From NCBI RefSeq assembly GCF_947499265.1, contig NZ_CANMNK010000009.1, positions 91,314 to 155,313 of the forward strand: a DNA stretch of 64,000 bases, read 5' to 3'. The position numbers and the translations under genes were made by a program. This document shows, piece by piece, positions 33,848-41,932 of this stretch. Source of the DNA: an uncultured Roseobacter sp. GTDB taxonomy: Bacteria; Pseudomonadota; Alphaproteobacteria; Rhodobacterales; Rhodobacteraceae. Every line of letters starts with the position of its first letter. Position 1 is the stretch's first letter. Below the pieces are notes generated by a model. It was not told the origin of the DNA, searched no databases, and worked only from the letters and a program-made list of their open reading frames with translations.

Positions 33848-34867
33848 CTACCTCGCCATCCCCTTGATCAATTCCGCCTGCCTTTGCCGTGACACCGGCA
33901 TGTAGGACCCGACAGTTACCGCCATGCTGTCGTGGCCCATGTTCATCGACCACGCTTTGAATTGCTCCATGTCGTTGCACATCTCCTTGCCAAGCATGGC
34001 AAGCGTCGTGCGGAAGCTGTGGGGCGTGTATTCCGGCAACTGCACCATAGCAAAGGCGTTGCGGATGATGGCGTTGAGTTTGCTGCCGTTGCTGTAGGGA
34101 TCGCGCGAAAGACCCAGATTGACAAAACCACCGCCCTCAGAAAAGCCTCTCTCAGGCTTGGGAAAGAGCGCGTCCTGGCCCCCGAACAGCTTTTCGTGGC
34201 GCAGATACTCAACCCATGCAGTGAAGCACGCCAGATAGGCCGGATCGACAGGGTAAAATGTCGTGTCGATGGTCTTCGAGAACTTGGTATTCACATCGCG
34301 CCCGTCTTGCAAAACCTTGCCGTGAAAGAGGTCAATGTGCTTCAGGCGCAGGGACGCAACGGCACCGACACGCGCGCCTGTGAGCATAAAGAAGGCAAAG
34401 AGCGCCTTATCGCGTTTCTCAAAATCGGACCCGTCCGGCATCGCCTGAAAGGCATGGTATGCTGCCTCAACGCTTGGGTATTCCTTGTCACGTTTAGCGT
34501 GGGCCGCGCGCGCCGCCTTCAGACTGTTTTTGAAGTATGCTGTGTCGCTGTAAGTGATCTTGGACTTGTAGCCTTGCTGCCCCGCCAGCCATTCAAAGAA
34601 GCCGCGCACCAATGCCAGGGTGGCGTCGATGGTGGACCCGCTCAAAGGGTTGCCGGTCCTGCCTTTGGCCTTCGCCAAATCAGTTTTGAACTTGGCGGGT
34701 TGCTCGATATGGAACCGCTTGAACGGCTTGAACCCGGTTGATTGTTCGAACTTCAACAGGGCCGACAACACCTTGTCTGTGGACTTTTCATCCAGCCCTT
34801 TTGCCTGCTCCAGATAATGCACGTAGGCCCGTTTCGCCCGCTCGTTTGCTTCGACTGTTTTCCGCAT
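33848..34867 (-). CDS. Tyrosine recombinase/phage integrase (second recombinase of the island)
   Basis: Protein of 339 residues. An N-terminal SAM-like core-binding domain (1-120) precedes a catalytic domain with TGARVGAVASLRLKHIDL, TPHSFRTTLAML and the late MGHDSMAVTVGSYMPV carrying the tyrosine. Intact. With the two small HTH genes upstream on the same strand, it resembles the end of a prophage- or ICE-like element. It is separate from the P4-type integrase that borders the tRNA. Confidence 0.87.
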   Translation of the reverse strand: MRKTVEANERAKRAYVHYLEQAKGLDEKSTDKVLSALLKFEQSTGFKPFKRFHIEQPAKFKTDLAKAKGRTGNPLSGSTIDATLALVRGFFEWLAGQQGYKSKITYSDTAYFKNSLKAARAAHAKRDKEYPSVEAAYHAFQAMPDGSDFEKRDKALFAFFMLTGARVGAVASLRLKHIDLFHGKVLQDGRDVNTKFSKTIDTTFYPVDPAYLACFTAWVEYLRHEKLFGGQDALFPKPERGFSEGGGFVNLGLSRDPYSNGSKLNAIIRNAFAMVQLPEYTPHSFRTTLAMLGKEMCNDMEQFKAWSMNMGHDSMAVTVGSYMPVSRQRQAELIKGMAR

Positions 34868-34964
34868 TGGGAAACTCCTTTTTGACCGCTCAAGTGATGT
34901 ATTTTTCAGATGGGTTGCCCGTAGCCCTCGAAGTGATGGTTCACGTTAGGTTTGTGAGGTTCGA

Positions 34965-35390
34965 CTAGGCTTGCGACCCACTGCGTCTATCAATGGCGAA
35001 TACTTCGCTCAAAGCCGCCAAACTGGCCTCGGCACTGAACTTCTGACATGGGCGTTCGCAGGTCTCACAAAGCGCTTCGAGACGACCTCTTGTCTGGTTG
35101 ATCGGCACATAGTCCACCATCATGCCAAATGGCTTTTTTGGCGCTCGGCATTTGAAGCAATAGAATTGATCTGCGGCCAATGTGATCGTGCGCTTTTGCT
35201 GTCGTTTCGCCACGAACTCGATCAACGCCTCGCCGAGAATGTAGTGGGGCCGACCTTGATCGAGAACCTTCAACCCTTCGCCTTTCCACGCCCGCACCGT
35301 TTGGACAGATAGACCCAAAATACAGGCGGCGTCCTCATAGGTATAATGCCGGTGTTTCTTGATCCCGCGCGTTGAGACGCGTTTACCCAT
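34965..35390 (-). CDS. HTH protein with CxxC pairs (excisionase/MerR-like)
   Basis: Protein of 141 residues from ATG 35390 (MGKRVSTRGIKKHRHYTYEDAACILGLSVQTVRAWKGEGL); the track start is too early. An N-terminal winged helix of the MerR/excisionase type is followed by a treble-clef-like metal site FYCFKCRAPKKP ... ALCETCERPC. The ATG shares a base with the upstream stop (TGATG), indicating coupling. Likely a small regulator or directionality factor for the recombinase. Confidence 0.72.
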   Translation of the reverse strand: MGKRVSTRGIKKHRHYTYEDAACILGLSVQTVRAWKGEGLKVLDQGRPHYILGEALIEFVAKRQQKRTITLAADQFYCFKCRAPKKPFGMMVDYVPINQTRGRLEALCETCERPCQKFSAEASLAALSEVFAIDRRSGSQA

Positions 35391-35602
35391 CAGGCCGCCC
35401 CCTCTTTCGAGGGATCGACCCGGCTTGCCTCTGCCCATGTGTTGAGATCAGCGCCGCGATAGATGATCTTGCGGCCCAGCTTGTAGAACGCCGGACCCAT
35501 GCCTTTGTGCCGCCATTGCGCCAGCTTGTCCCGGTCGCCGATGAGGTTGAGTTCCTCATCGCCAAGAACGTAGTTTCGGTTTTGCTCGAATAGGTTTGCC
35601 AT
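35390..35602 (-). CDS. Excisionase/AlpA-like small HTH protein
   Basis: Protein of 70 residues: NYVLGDEELNLIGDRDKLAQWRHKGMGPAFYKLGRKIIYRGADLNTWAEASRV. The order helix-turn-helix, then PAFYKLGRKIIYR..DL..W, is that of the HTH_17/AlpA excisionase family. Directly upstream of, and overlapping, the CxxC HTH gene. Role: recombination directionality or regulation, inferred from the family and place. Confidence 0.78.
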   Translation of the reverse strand: MANLFEQNRNYVLGDEELNLIGDRDKLAQWRHKGMGPAFYKLGRKIIYRGADLNTWAEASRVDPSKEGAA

Positions 35603-35721
35603 GTGTAAGCCGCTTTTAGTGGTTTCGGATTATTAAGGGCTACTCTCAGCAAATTTCGCTTACACCTCTGAAATACGTACTAGCCTATGGTTTATTCAGC
35701 GCATGCATTTCCCATCGGGAT

Positions 35722-36651
35722 TTACGTCTTGAGTCGGCCACTTAAGAAACGCGCGACTGTTGCAACATCGATCAATTCAGTCCCTTGCGGCTTATTTTTT
35801 GACCTTTTTCCAAGATATGATCGACGAATTTTAGAATCGTGCGGCATCCGTTCAACAGCGGACAATATCTGCCCTCCAATGGCTGACCAATTGCCGTACT
35901 TTCGTTGATCTTGTGCAAGGATTTCTTGAGCCATGACTTCGCAATGTGCTTTCCAATCCTCGCTTCGCTTAATCAGAGTTTCCGTCGCTTTTCCACTCTG
36001 GCCTCTAAGCCTTTCGACTTGCTCCTGTCGCTTCATCAGTTCGACACTATGGGTAATCTTCTGGCGCAATTGTTCCCATAAAACACCGATGAGAAACAAA
36101 CTGCCCCCTTCACCACTTGCAGTGAACTCTCTCATTATTCTCGCAGCGTACCACGTTGGCCGGAACAATTGCCCGTTGTCGCAAAGGTATTTTTCAACCT
36201 CCTTAAAGATTGCATGTGTGTTCTTGATCGCTGGCTTTAGGTCATAGAATTCACCAAACTCATTTTGTGCCGACTGCTTTTCAGCGACCCATTTCCTGAG
36301 GTGCCGCTGCGGTTCTGGGACATCATCACGGCTATCGAATATCTCATCGAACTCGACTGAATTGCCGTCATTGCACCAATAGTCGGCCTCAAAACTGAAG
36401 AACCCGGCATAAATAAGCAGGTCAACACAAAAGCCTATTGTTTCTTCTTGATCGGCACGCAGGGCAAATGAAAATGCCATATCTGAGACAGTTTTCTCAT
36501 CTCCAACAAGGAGATCATTGATTATGCTTTCGCCAAGAGAAACATCTTCTTCGAAAACTGCCCTTATCATTTGTTTTTCTGCGAGATAGATCGAGCGTCG
36601 TATCCCGCTCACTCCTTTGTCAGAAGGCGGTTCGCTTTCATCGTGACTCAT
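35722..36651 (-). CDS. Hypothetical protein coupled to the P4-type integrase
   Basis: Protein of 309 residues, MSHDESEPPSDKGVSGIRRSIYLAEKQMIRAVFEED. Mostly acidic and helical, with a probable coiled-coil at 195-235 (VLWEQLRQKITHSVELMKRQEQVERLRGQSG). No signal peptide, metal site or known catalytic motif. Its ATG overlaps the integrase stop (ATGA), so it is made together with the integrase. Unknown; integrase-linked unknown genes are often control or anti-phage cargo. Confidence 0.7.
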   Translation of the reverse strand: MSHDESEPPSDKGVSGIRRSIYLAEKQMIRAVFEEDVSLGESIINDLLVGDEKTVSDMAFSFALRADQEETIGFCVDLLIYAGFFSFEADYWCNDGNSVEFDEIFDSRDDVPEPQRHLRKWVAEKQSAQNEFGEFYDLKPAIKNTHAIFKEVEKYLCDNGQLFRPTWYAARIMREFTASGEGGSLFLIGVLWEQLRQKITHSVELMKRQEQVERLRGQSGKATETLIKRSEDWKAHCEVMAQEILAQDQRKYGNWSAIGGQILSAVERMPHDSKIRRSYLGKRSKNKPQGTELIDVATVARFLSGRLKT

Positions 36652-37841
36652 GCTAGCTTGAGTACGTTGTGATCATTGGCGGCCACATATCCCGACCACC
36701 GCTCCATCAGCAGCCTGCGCTTGTCCAGTAGATCCGACCGCGCATAGGCCCGTTCCACGTCTGACCCAACCTGATGCGCCAAGCTCATTTCCGCCACTTC
36801 ACGTGGTGCGTTTGCGACCTCTGAGGCCCAATCGCGGAAGGTAGAGCGGAAACCGTGGACCGTGACCCCCTCAACCTTCATTCGGCGCAAGAGCATGAGC
36901 ATCGACATATTGGACAGCGGCTTGTGGCGTTTCTGGCCTTCGAACACGTACTCAGATTGCATCGCTTGCAGCGGCTCGATGATCGACAGCATTTCATCCG
37001 TCAGCGGCACGCGGTGATCCGCACCTGTTTTCATACGCACCGCCGGGCAGGTCCACACCCGCGCCTCCAGATCGACCTCGCCCCACTGCATACCCAAGAC
37101 TTCACCCGTGCGCGATCCGGTCAAACACGTAAACATCAGCGCTTTAGCGGCCATCGCGTTGCGGGTTTTCAGATCAGCGTAGAACGCGGGCACGTCACGC
37201 CAGTGCATCGCCTTGTGGTGTTTGACCTTGGCTTTCACTTTAGGCAAGGCCTGCGCATCCTTGATCGCCGTGACGGGGTTTTCGCCAGACCGGAATCCTT
37301 TGGAGCGCGCCACATCCAGCACCGTCTTGATCCGCTGCGCCAGCCGTTTCGCAGTTTCGTGCTTTTCCGTCCAGATCGGGGCGAGACACATCATCACTTC
37401 GGGCTGGTCAACACTGTCAATCGGCATCCGGCCAATCTTGGGAAAGGCATAGTCGCGCAGTGTATTGATCCATTGTTGACCATGCTTGGCGTTTTTCCAC
37501 GTGGGCAATCGGTCAATGTGGACCTGTTTGGCGAACTCTTCGAAGGTGGGAATGTCACGCGTGGCATTGAAACGCGGGTTCAGGCCGGTCTTGGCCATGC
37601 GCCGATATTCCAGCGCCCGCTCCCGCGCTTGGTTGATCGTAACGATATCCGCGCCCCCCAAACCAAAGTCCGTCCGCAGCGGCGCGCCCTTCTTGTTCTT
37701 CTGGCCCTTGACCACCACCCGCACGATCCAGCGCCGCGCACCAGACGGATCGACCACAAGGTAAAGGCCGTTCCCGTCGCCATGCCGCCCGGGGCCAAGG
37801 TTTTCCACCAGCTTCTTTGTCAGCTTGCCGGACAGGGCCAT
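36648..37841 (-). CDS. P4-type tyrosine integrase bordering tRNA-Ser
   Basis: Protein of 397 residues from ATG 37841 (MALSGKLTKKLVENLGPGRHGDGNGLYLVV); the track adds ten residues. The DUF4102 arm-binding domain comes first, then a core-binding region and the catalytic part: FTCLTGSRTGEVLGMQW, VHGFRSTFRDWASE and SLAHQVGSDVERAYARSDLLDKRR with the tyrosine in ERAYARS. These integrases insert islands into tRNA 3' ends. The gene starts about 150 bases from the tRNA-Ser 3' end, the usual arrangement. Confidence 0.92.
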   Translation of the reverse strand: MALSGKLTKKLVENLGPGRHGDGNGLYLVVDPSGARRWIVRVVVKGQKNKKGAPLRTDFGLGGADIVTINQARERALEYRRMAKTGLNPRFNATRDIPTFEEFAKQVHIDRLPTWKNAKHGQQWINTLRDYAFPKIGRMPIDSVDQPEVMMCLAPIWTEKHETAKRLAQRIKTVLDVARSKGFRSGENPVTAIKDAQALPKVKAKVKHHKAMHWRDVPAFYADLKTRNAMAAKALMFTCLTGSRTGEVLGMQWGEVDLEARVWTCPAVRMKTGADHRVPLTDEMLSIIEPLQAMQSEYVFEGQKRHKPLSNMSMLMLLRRMKVEGVTVHGFRSTFRDWASEVANAPREVAEMSLAHQVGSDVERAYARSDLLDKRRLLMERWSGYVAANDHNVLKLA

Positions 37842-37989
37842 TCCTAAAATACCACATTCTCTACCACTCAAGGAAAGAATAAAGACACCATCGAAAGAAA
37901 CTCAAGGAAATGATGAAACAGCGCAACCGCTTATCAAACAAAGAAAAAAGCCGCCCAAGGTAGCTCATTCAAATTCAGAAAAATGTGGT

Positions 37990-38005
37990 AGTGGCGGAGA
38001 GACAG
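37990..38005. repeat. Attachment site in tRNA-Ser 3' end, proximal end of left island
   Basis: AGTGGCGGAGAGACAG, identical to 11769-11784. It overlaps the last 14 tRNA positions including the encoded CCA. See the island entry. Confidence 0.78.
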
Positions 38006-38081
38006 GGATTCGAACCCTGGGTGGGCTTGCACCCACAACGGTTTTCGAGACCGCCCCGTTCGACCACTCCGGCACCTCTCC
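37992..38081 (-). tRNA. tRNA-Ser (anticodon CGA)
   Basis: Ninety nucleotides with a 7-bp acceptor stem (GGAGAGG / TCTCTCC), D arm, anticodon loop CTCGAAA (anticodon CGA, reads UCG), a long class II variable arm (GTGGGTGCAAGCCCAC), T arm GGGTTCGAATCCC and an encoded CCA. Intact. Its 3' end is repeated at 11769 and its 5' half at 45469, so it is the integration target for two elements. Confidence 0.97.
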
Positions 38082-38084
38082 GCG
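38039..38084. repeat. 46-bp tRNA 5'-half repeat, proximal end of right island
   Basis: CGGTTTTCGAGACCGCCCCG... to CGCG, covering the anticodon arm, D arm, acceptor 5' strand and three bases upstream. It is identical to 45469-45514 in the same orientation. The flanks differ on both sides (acaa/tttgat versus tatt/ggggtc). Confidence 0.85.
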
Positions 38085-38094
38085 TTTGATTTCA

Positions 38095-38298
38095 TTACGC
38101 TTTTCCTTTTTGGCCTGCAAGGCCCTTCGTCGGTTTTAAAACCGGTTTTAAGGTTTCACGTTCTGGTCTGTTTTTGTTCCGTTCTTTTTGTGCGCGCTTG
38201 GCCTCAGCTTTTCGCATCTCAGCGCCAGCGTACTTTTGGAACATTGCTTCTGTCAGGTACCCTGTCACTGACATCCTTCTATTTTTCTGAGATTTCAC
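38095..38298 (-). CDS. Small basic protein, start uncertain
   Basis: 67 codons from GTG 38298, or 59 from ATG 38274 (MSVTGYLTEAMFQKYAGAEMRKAEAKRAQKERNKNRPERE), with AGAAGG directly before it. Highly charged, with a KR-rich helix and tail. It overlaps the end of the next small gene upstream. No known family; possibly an accessory of the recombinase. Confidence 0.45.
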   Translation of the reverse strand: MKSQKNRRMSVTGYLTEAMFQKYAGAEMRKAEAKRAQKERNKNRPERETLKPVLKPTKGLAGQKGKA

Positions 38299-38488
38299 AC
38301 CCCAAGAGGCGACACAAAATGGCCGCTAGCTCCGGGTCCTGCGGAACAAAAATCCGGTCAGTTTCTCCGATCTGATCGAACGCCACGAGCTGGACATTTT
38401 TCGCTTCCATGAAGCGACGGCCTCTGGCGGCGCGCTCGCGCTTTTCTTTGATCTCTGCGGCTCGCTCCAGTATCTCATCGTCAGTCAT
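38279..38488 (-). CDS. Small acidic-basic protein, unknown
   Basis: Protein of 69 residues, MTDDEILERAAEIKEKRERAARGRRFMEAKNVQLVAFDQIGETDRIFVPQDPELAAILCRLLGC. A charged N-terminal helix precedes a small alpha/beta part. Divergent from the serine recombinase gene and followed by an overlapping small gene. Could be an antitoxin-like or recombinase-control protein; nothing in the sequence decides it. Confidence 0.55.
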   Translation of the reverse strand: MTDDEILERAAEIKEKRERAARGRRFMEAKNVQLVAFDQIGETDRIFVPQDPELAAILCRLLGCEISEK

Positions 38489-38609
38489 GCTCGATCCTTT
38501 TCGATAAAATAGATCGTGTAATAATTACCTAACTATTACACTTACCGAAGTCAAGCAAATGAGCAAATAGTTCTTGTAATAATTATTTTCGCCTGCCATG
38601 TAAGATTTC

Positions 38610-39284
38610 ATGCAAGAGCAGAAAGAATTCACAGGGGCGAAGTACGGTTACGTCAGGGTCTCGACAGAAGAGCAGACCGATCAGATGCAGCGAGATGCTT
38701 TGATTGAGTACGGCGTTTCGCCCGGCATGATCTTCGGCGACAAGATGACAGGTGCGCATATGCAGCGGCCTGGCTTGTTGGGTGTGTTGAACCTGTGTCG
38801 GCCAGGGGACATGCTGGTTGTCTGGAAACTCGATAGGCTAGGGCGCACGGTTAAGGGTGTTCTTGAGGTGATAGAAAACCTCAACGAAAAGAACATCGAG
38901 TTGAAATCGATCACTGAGGAAATCAACACCACCACACCCATGGGCCGCATGATCATGACGATACTGTTGGCGCTGGCCCAGATGGAGCGTGAGTTGATTT
39001 CGGAGCGTACCGCAGCGGGAATTGCCTCTAAGCAAGCGACTGGATGGAAGCCGGGACCAAAGCATCGGATACGCGATTACCCGAAGCGTTTGGCCAAGTT
39101 CACTGAATTGCTGATGGACGATAAGCTCAAGGATATGACGGCTGCTGAAATCATCCAGACGATGAACGACGCAGATCCAAAAGCACCAAAGATCAACGCG
39201 CCGCAGATGTACTACAATTGGAAGCGTGAAGGGTTTCCCGGCCTTGAGCTGAGCGATCCGCCGCTTGAAGGTGACGATGAATAG
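38610..39284 (+). CDS. Serine recombinase (resolvase/invertase family)
   Basis: Protein of 224 residues. The catalytic serine is in YVRVSTEEQ (Ser18-19 region), followed by the resolvase core LVVWKLDRLGRTVKGVLEVIENL and ALAQMERELISERTAAGIAS. A C-terminal DNA-binding part (about 150-224) lacks the short Hin-type helix-turn-helix and is somewhat longer. Pin/Tn3-resolvase-like size. It opens the right island; it may resolve or invert DNA but is not the type that usually targets tRNAs. Confidence 0.88.
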   Translation: MQEQKEFTGAKYGYVRVSTEEQTDQMQRDALIEYGVSPGMIFGDKMTGAHMQRPGLLGVLNLCRPGDMLVVWKLDRLGRTVKGVLEVIENLNEKNIELKSITEEINTTTPMGRMIMTILLALAQMERELISERTAAGIASKQATGWKPGPKHRIRDYPKRLAKFTELLMDDKLKDMTAAEIIQTMNDADPKAPKINAPQMYYNWKREGFPGLELSDPPLEGDDE

Positions 39285-39340
39285 GGGATGAAGTGCGAGA
39301 TTTATTTGAGCATGCCAGTGCAGGAGGTAACGAGTAATCA

Positions 39341-40147
39341 ATGCGAGCGATGGAAAGACTGACCTTACCTAGGTTGGCTGGTCTTGATGACCTTTTTACT
39401 CTGTTTCGAGAGAAGTCATCTTCAAGGGACATGCTGTTTCGTGGGCAGTCTGATGCGGATTGGGAACTTGTTCCAAGCCTTTACCGTCAAGGTATTGGGG
39501 GAATCAACGTAGGGCGTGGGCCGCGGCACAACGAAAGAGCTTACGATGCCGTAGAGAAGAGAATCTCCAATCGGTTCTTCTCGGAGGGATATCCGTTTCT
39601 CACTACAATCGAGCGTTCGACTCGCAACGACTTAGCGATAATGCAGCACTTCGGCTGTCCAACTAGGCTGTTGGATTGGTCACGGGATCCGCTGGTCGCG
39701 CTTTATTTCGCGCTGTATTCTTCTAAAGAAAATACTGATGCTGCGCTTTATTTAATCTCACCTACTGGTCAAATTGGCACAACAATTGATGGACCGTATC
39801 CGGCGGGATTGCCTCACAGGGGTAGGTTGATGATGATTGCGCCATCTACAATTGATAGGCGCGTAATCGCGCAAAAGTCGATGTTTACTATCCAGTCGTT
39901 TGGAGAGAACGAACTGGAATTCACGCCTCTTGATCGTCGGGAGATCTTAAGGGAGACACCGGTTAATCCCACTGACCCTCATGAGCAAACTACCGCTTTT
40001 GTCAAATTCATAATTCCCAACGGGCGAAAGTGGTATCTTATGGATCGACTGCTCAGCATGGGAGTAAACCATGCGACACTGTTTCCCGGTCTTGAAGGGA
40101 TCGGTTCCTCGATAGCCCACGCGGTGCGTCATAGGCATCTCGTTTGA
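39341..40147 (+). CDS. FRG-domain protein
   Basis: Protein of 268 residues with the FRG domain: LFRGQSDADWELVPSLYRQG near the N-terminus and LAIMQHFGCPTRLLDWSRDPLVALYFAL centrally. FRG domains, related to ADP-ribosyl-transfer-like folds, occur in prophages and defence islands; their activity is poorly known. It sits 57 bases after the recombinase gene, in the same direction. The first codons contain two ATGs (MRAMERL); either may be used. Confidence 0.82.
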   Translation: MRAMERLTLPRLAGLDDLFTLFREKSSSRDMLFRGQSDADWELVPSLYRQGIGGINVGRGPRHNERAYDAVEKRISNRFFSEGYPFLTTIERSTRNDLAIMQHFGCPTRLLDWSRDPLVALYFALYSSKENTDAALYLISPTGQIGTTIDGPYPAGLPHRGRLMMIAPSTIDRRVIAQKSMFTIQSFGENELEFTPLDRREILRETPVNPTDPHEQTTAFVKFIIPNGRKWYLMDRLLSMGVNHATLFPGLEGIGSSIAHAVRHRHLV

Positions 40148-40393
40148 GAATCGATCAACCGAGAGATCTTTGGAACGATGGATGAGAGAATAGGAGCCAA
40201 TGTCTGCTGTGAGCCCGAACCTCGCGTATGCTGCGCGTCGCACGAACGTCCGCCTTGTCAAACCGAATTCCTTACCAGAATCGGCAATGCTGCAATCTAC
40301 ATCACTCTTCCAAATAGAGGTTATTGCGCTATGGTTTTACCTTAGTGACAGCCCACATTCTGCGACTACAGATTTCGATGAGTGGATTTGAAA

Positions 40394-41395
40394 ATGGATT
40401 ACGCCAGTACATATGGTTTGTTGGGGATCCCGGATGGAGTCGCAACCGCTTTCGTTCTGATTTCGTTGAGCCTCTTGCTAACGCCTTGGTTTGGAGGCCT
40501 TGAGATTGGTCCGCTCAAAGTGCCAAAGCCAAGAGAACACCAAGCTCTACTACTGAAGCGTTCTACCCCTATTGTCTTTCTGATTACTCTGGCACTTTTT
40601 TATCCTGTTTGGCCAAAGGATGACGGAACAAAATCGGCAGATACTCTCAACGAATTAGCATTGCGTTGGTTGGAGGAAGAACTAGGGCGGACCAGTTGGA
40701 ATGGAGGAGAGCAATGGGGTGAGGTCGTATTTGAAGACTCTGGCCGAGCGGCGCGATACTCTAATGCGCCGGGCCGTTCGAAGGGTTCCATCAGAATTAT
40801 TGGCGGCGATTTCAGCGGGTCTGGATTCATCGTCTTCTCAGGGGCTTGGTTCCAAGACGATGGTCGTGAGGGTGAACTGGAGCTGATCCCAGGTTACGAA
40901 AACGAAATCCAAGTCCGCTGGGGACCCGAGAATAAGATATTTTCTGAATGGGTGAAACTAAATTTGGAAGGACCATTGACAGATGATCCGGAATTGCCGG
41001 TTCTTCGGTGGGCAGCACTTGAGCAAAGTGCGTCCTCCTTTGGGCCGATATTTGTTGACTCGCTAAAGGTGCAAGCGGCCGGTACGGGCGGACGAACCGT
41101 GCAGAGAGTTGTCGAATTAGATGCAGGGAGTGGCCGCGCATTCCTCCCAGGCAGCATCGACTTCGAAGAATTTTCGAGAAGCGGAGGTGGGCGAATAGAA
41201 GCACGCTTCCTAGAAGACAGGTTCCAGTATATAGAATTGAACGTGGAGATTGATGGAGATACCAAAATCGTCCGTTTGCCCCAGAAAATTTACATATCTC
41301 TGTATGCAGAGACTGGTTCAGGAGCAGGAAATTTCAATAGAGGCGCATGGATAAATGGAAACGTCACGGCTCGCATTGTAGAGGTCCCGAGTTAG
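40394..41395 (+). CDS. Membrane-anchored protein, unknown
   Basis: Protein of 333 residues. Two hydrophobic segments near the start (VATAFVLISLSLLLTPWFGG and STPIVFLITLALFYPVW) anchor a large periplasmic region rich in beta strands (residues 80-333). ATG 40394 is preferred to the 40382 start. No recognised domain. It follows the FRG gene at about 250 bases and could be its membrane partner, but nothing proves it. Confidence 0.6.
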   Translation: MDYASTYGLLGIPDGVATAFVLISLSLLLTPWFGGLEIGPLKVPKPREHQALLLKRSTPIVFLITLALFYPVWPKDDGTKSADTLNELALRWLEEELGRTSWNGGEQWGEVVFEDSGRAARYSNAPGRSKGSIRIIGGDFSGSGFIVFSGAWFQDDGREGELELIPGYENEIQVRWGPENKIFSEWVKLNLEGPLTDDPELPVLRWAALEQSASSFGPIFVDSLKVQAAGTGGRTVQRVVELDAGSGRAFLPGSIDFEEFSRSGGGRIEARFLEDRFQYIELNVEIDGDTKIVRLPQKIYISLYAETGSGAGNFNRGAWINGNVTARIVEVPS

Positions 41396-41509
41396 TAGGA
41401 CAGGTTCCCAATCGTTCACCGGAAAAGCAGACACTGATTTCGCTTCTTTGAATGTCCGCTTCGTCCGCCTTGCCGACATCGGAAGATGAAATATTAGGAG
41501 GCCTTCGCA

Positions 41510-41725
41510 TTGGACGGATTTTTCTTGATCGGGTATTTGCTTGCGCTGGCCATTGCGATTTGGCTCTACTTTGTTGTCCCCGCCCAGATGGCACAGGCAC
41601 GTAACCGAAGCCGGTTGATCTGGGTTTTGATCAGTCTTGTCGGATCGCCGTTGCTGGCAATACTCTTGCTTTATGCGCTTGGTGAGGCACGTGAAAACGG
41701 CCTAGACCAGTCGTTGAAATATTAG
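41510..41725 (+). CDS. Small two-helix membrane protein, TTG start
   Basis: Protein of 71 residues: FFLIGYLLALAIAIWLYFVVPAQMAQARNRSRLIWVLISLVGSPLLAILLLYALGEA. Two membrane helices joined by a basic loop. The TTG start is supported by a perfect AGGAGG eight bases upstream and absence of an in-frame ATG. Similar short proteins are common as unknown genes. Confidence 0.65.
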   Translation: MDGFFLIGYLLALAIAIWLYFVVPAQMAQARNRSRLIWVLISLVGSPLLAILLLYALGEARENGLDQSLKY

Positions 41726-41932
41726 GAGCCAAAGGTCGCCTCCAAGTCCGAGTTTGTCAGTGCTGGCCCTTCACGGTACGGCAGCTAAGCGCAGAAACCG
41801 GACCTTGCAAAGTCCGGACCGTTTCCCGAAAGCGGATTTTCGAAGGTGCATTTAGCGAGTTTCTGCACGGAGCTCCTAGCGGAGTTGAATTCAAAAATAT
41901 GTTTCAATTGGGACCGAAGGAGGGCACTGTGA

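Larger units (their letters stand above)
11769..38005. mobile_element. Left genomic island integrated at tRNA-Ser(CGA)
   Basis: About 26 kb bounded by the 16-bp direct repeats, with a P4-type integrase next to the tRNA end. Cargo: DUF1611/racemase-like genes and a GltS symporter, FecR-like and CHASE2-GGDEF-EAL genes, a lipid A acyltransferase, an IS3 remnant, the SRPBCC/TetR clusters, DUF262-HEPN and a second recombinase with excisionase-like genes. Base composition is mosaic: the SRPBCC block (25.2-31.7 kb) is visibly GC-rich while 32.1-33.7 kb is AT-rich, so the island was built in steps. Confidence 0.75.

Noticed and set aside
33932-34741. 269-codon plus-strand ORF opposite the recombinase
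   Set aside because: The minus strand has the tyrosine-recombinase motifs; this is its shadow.
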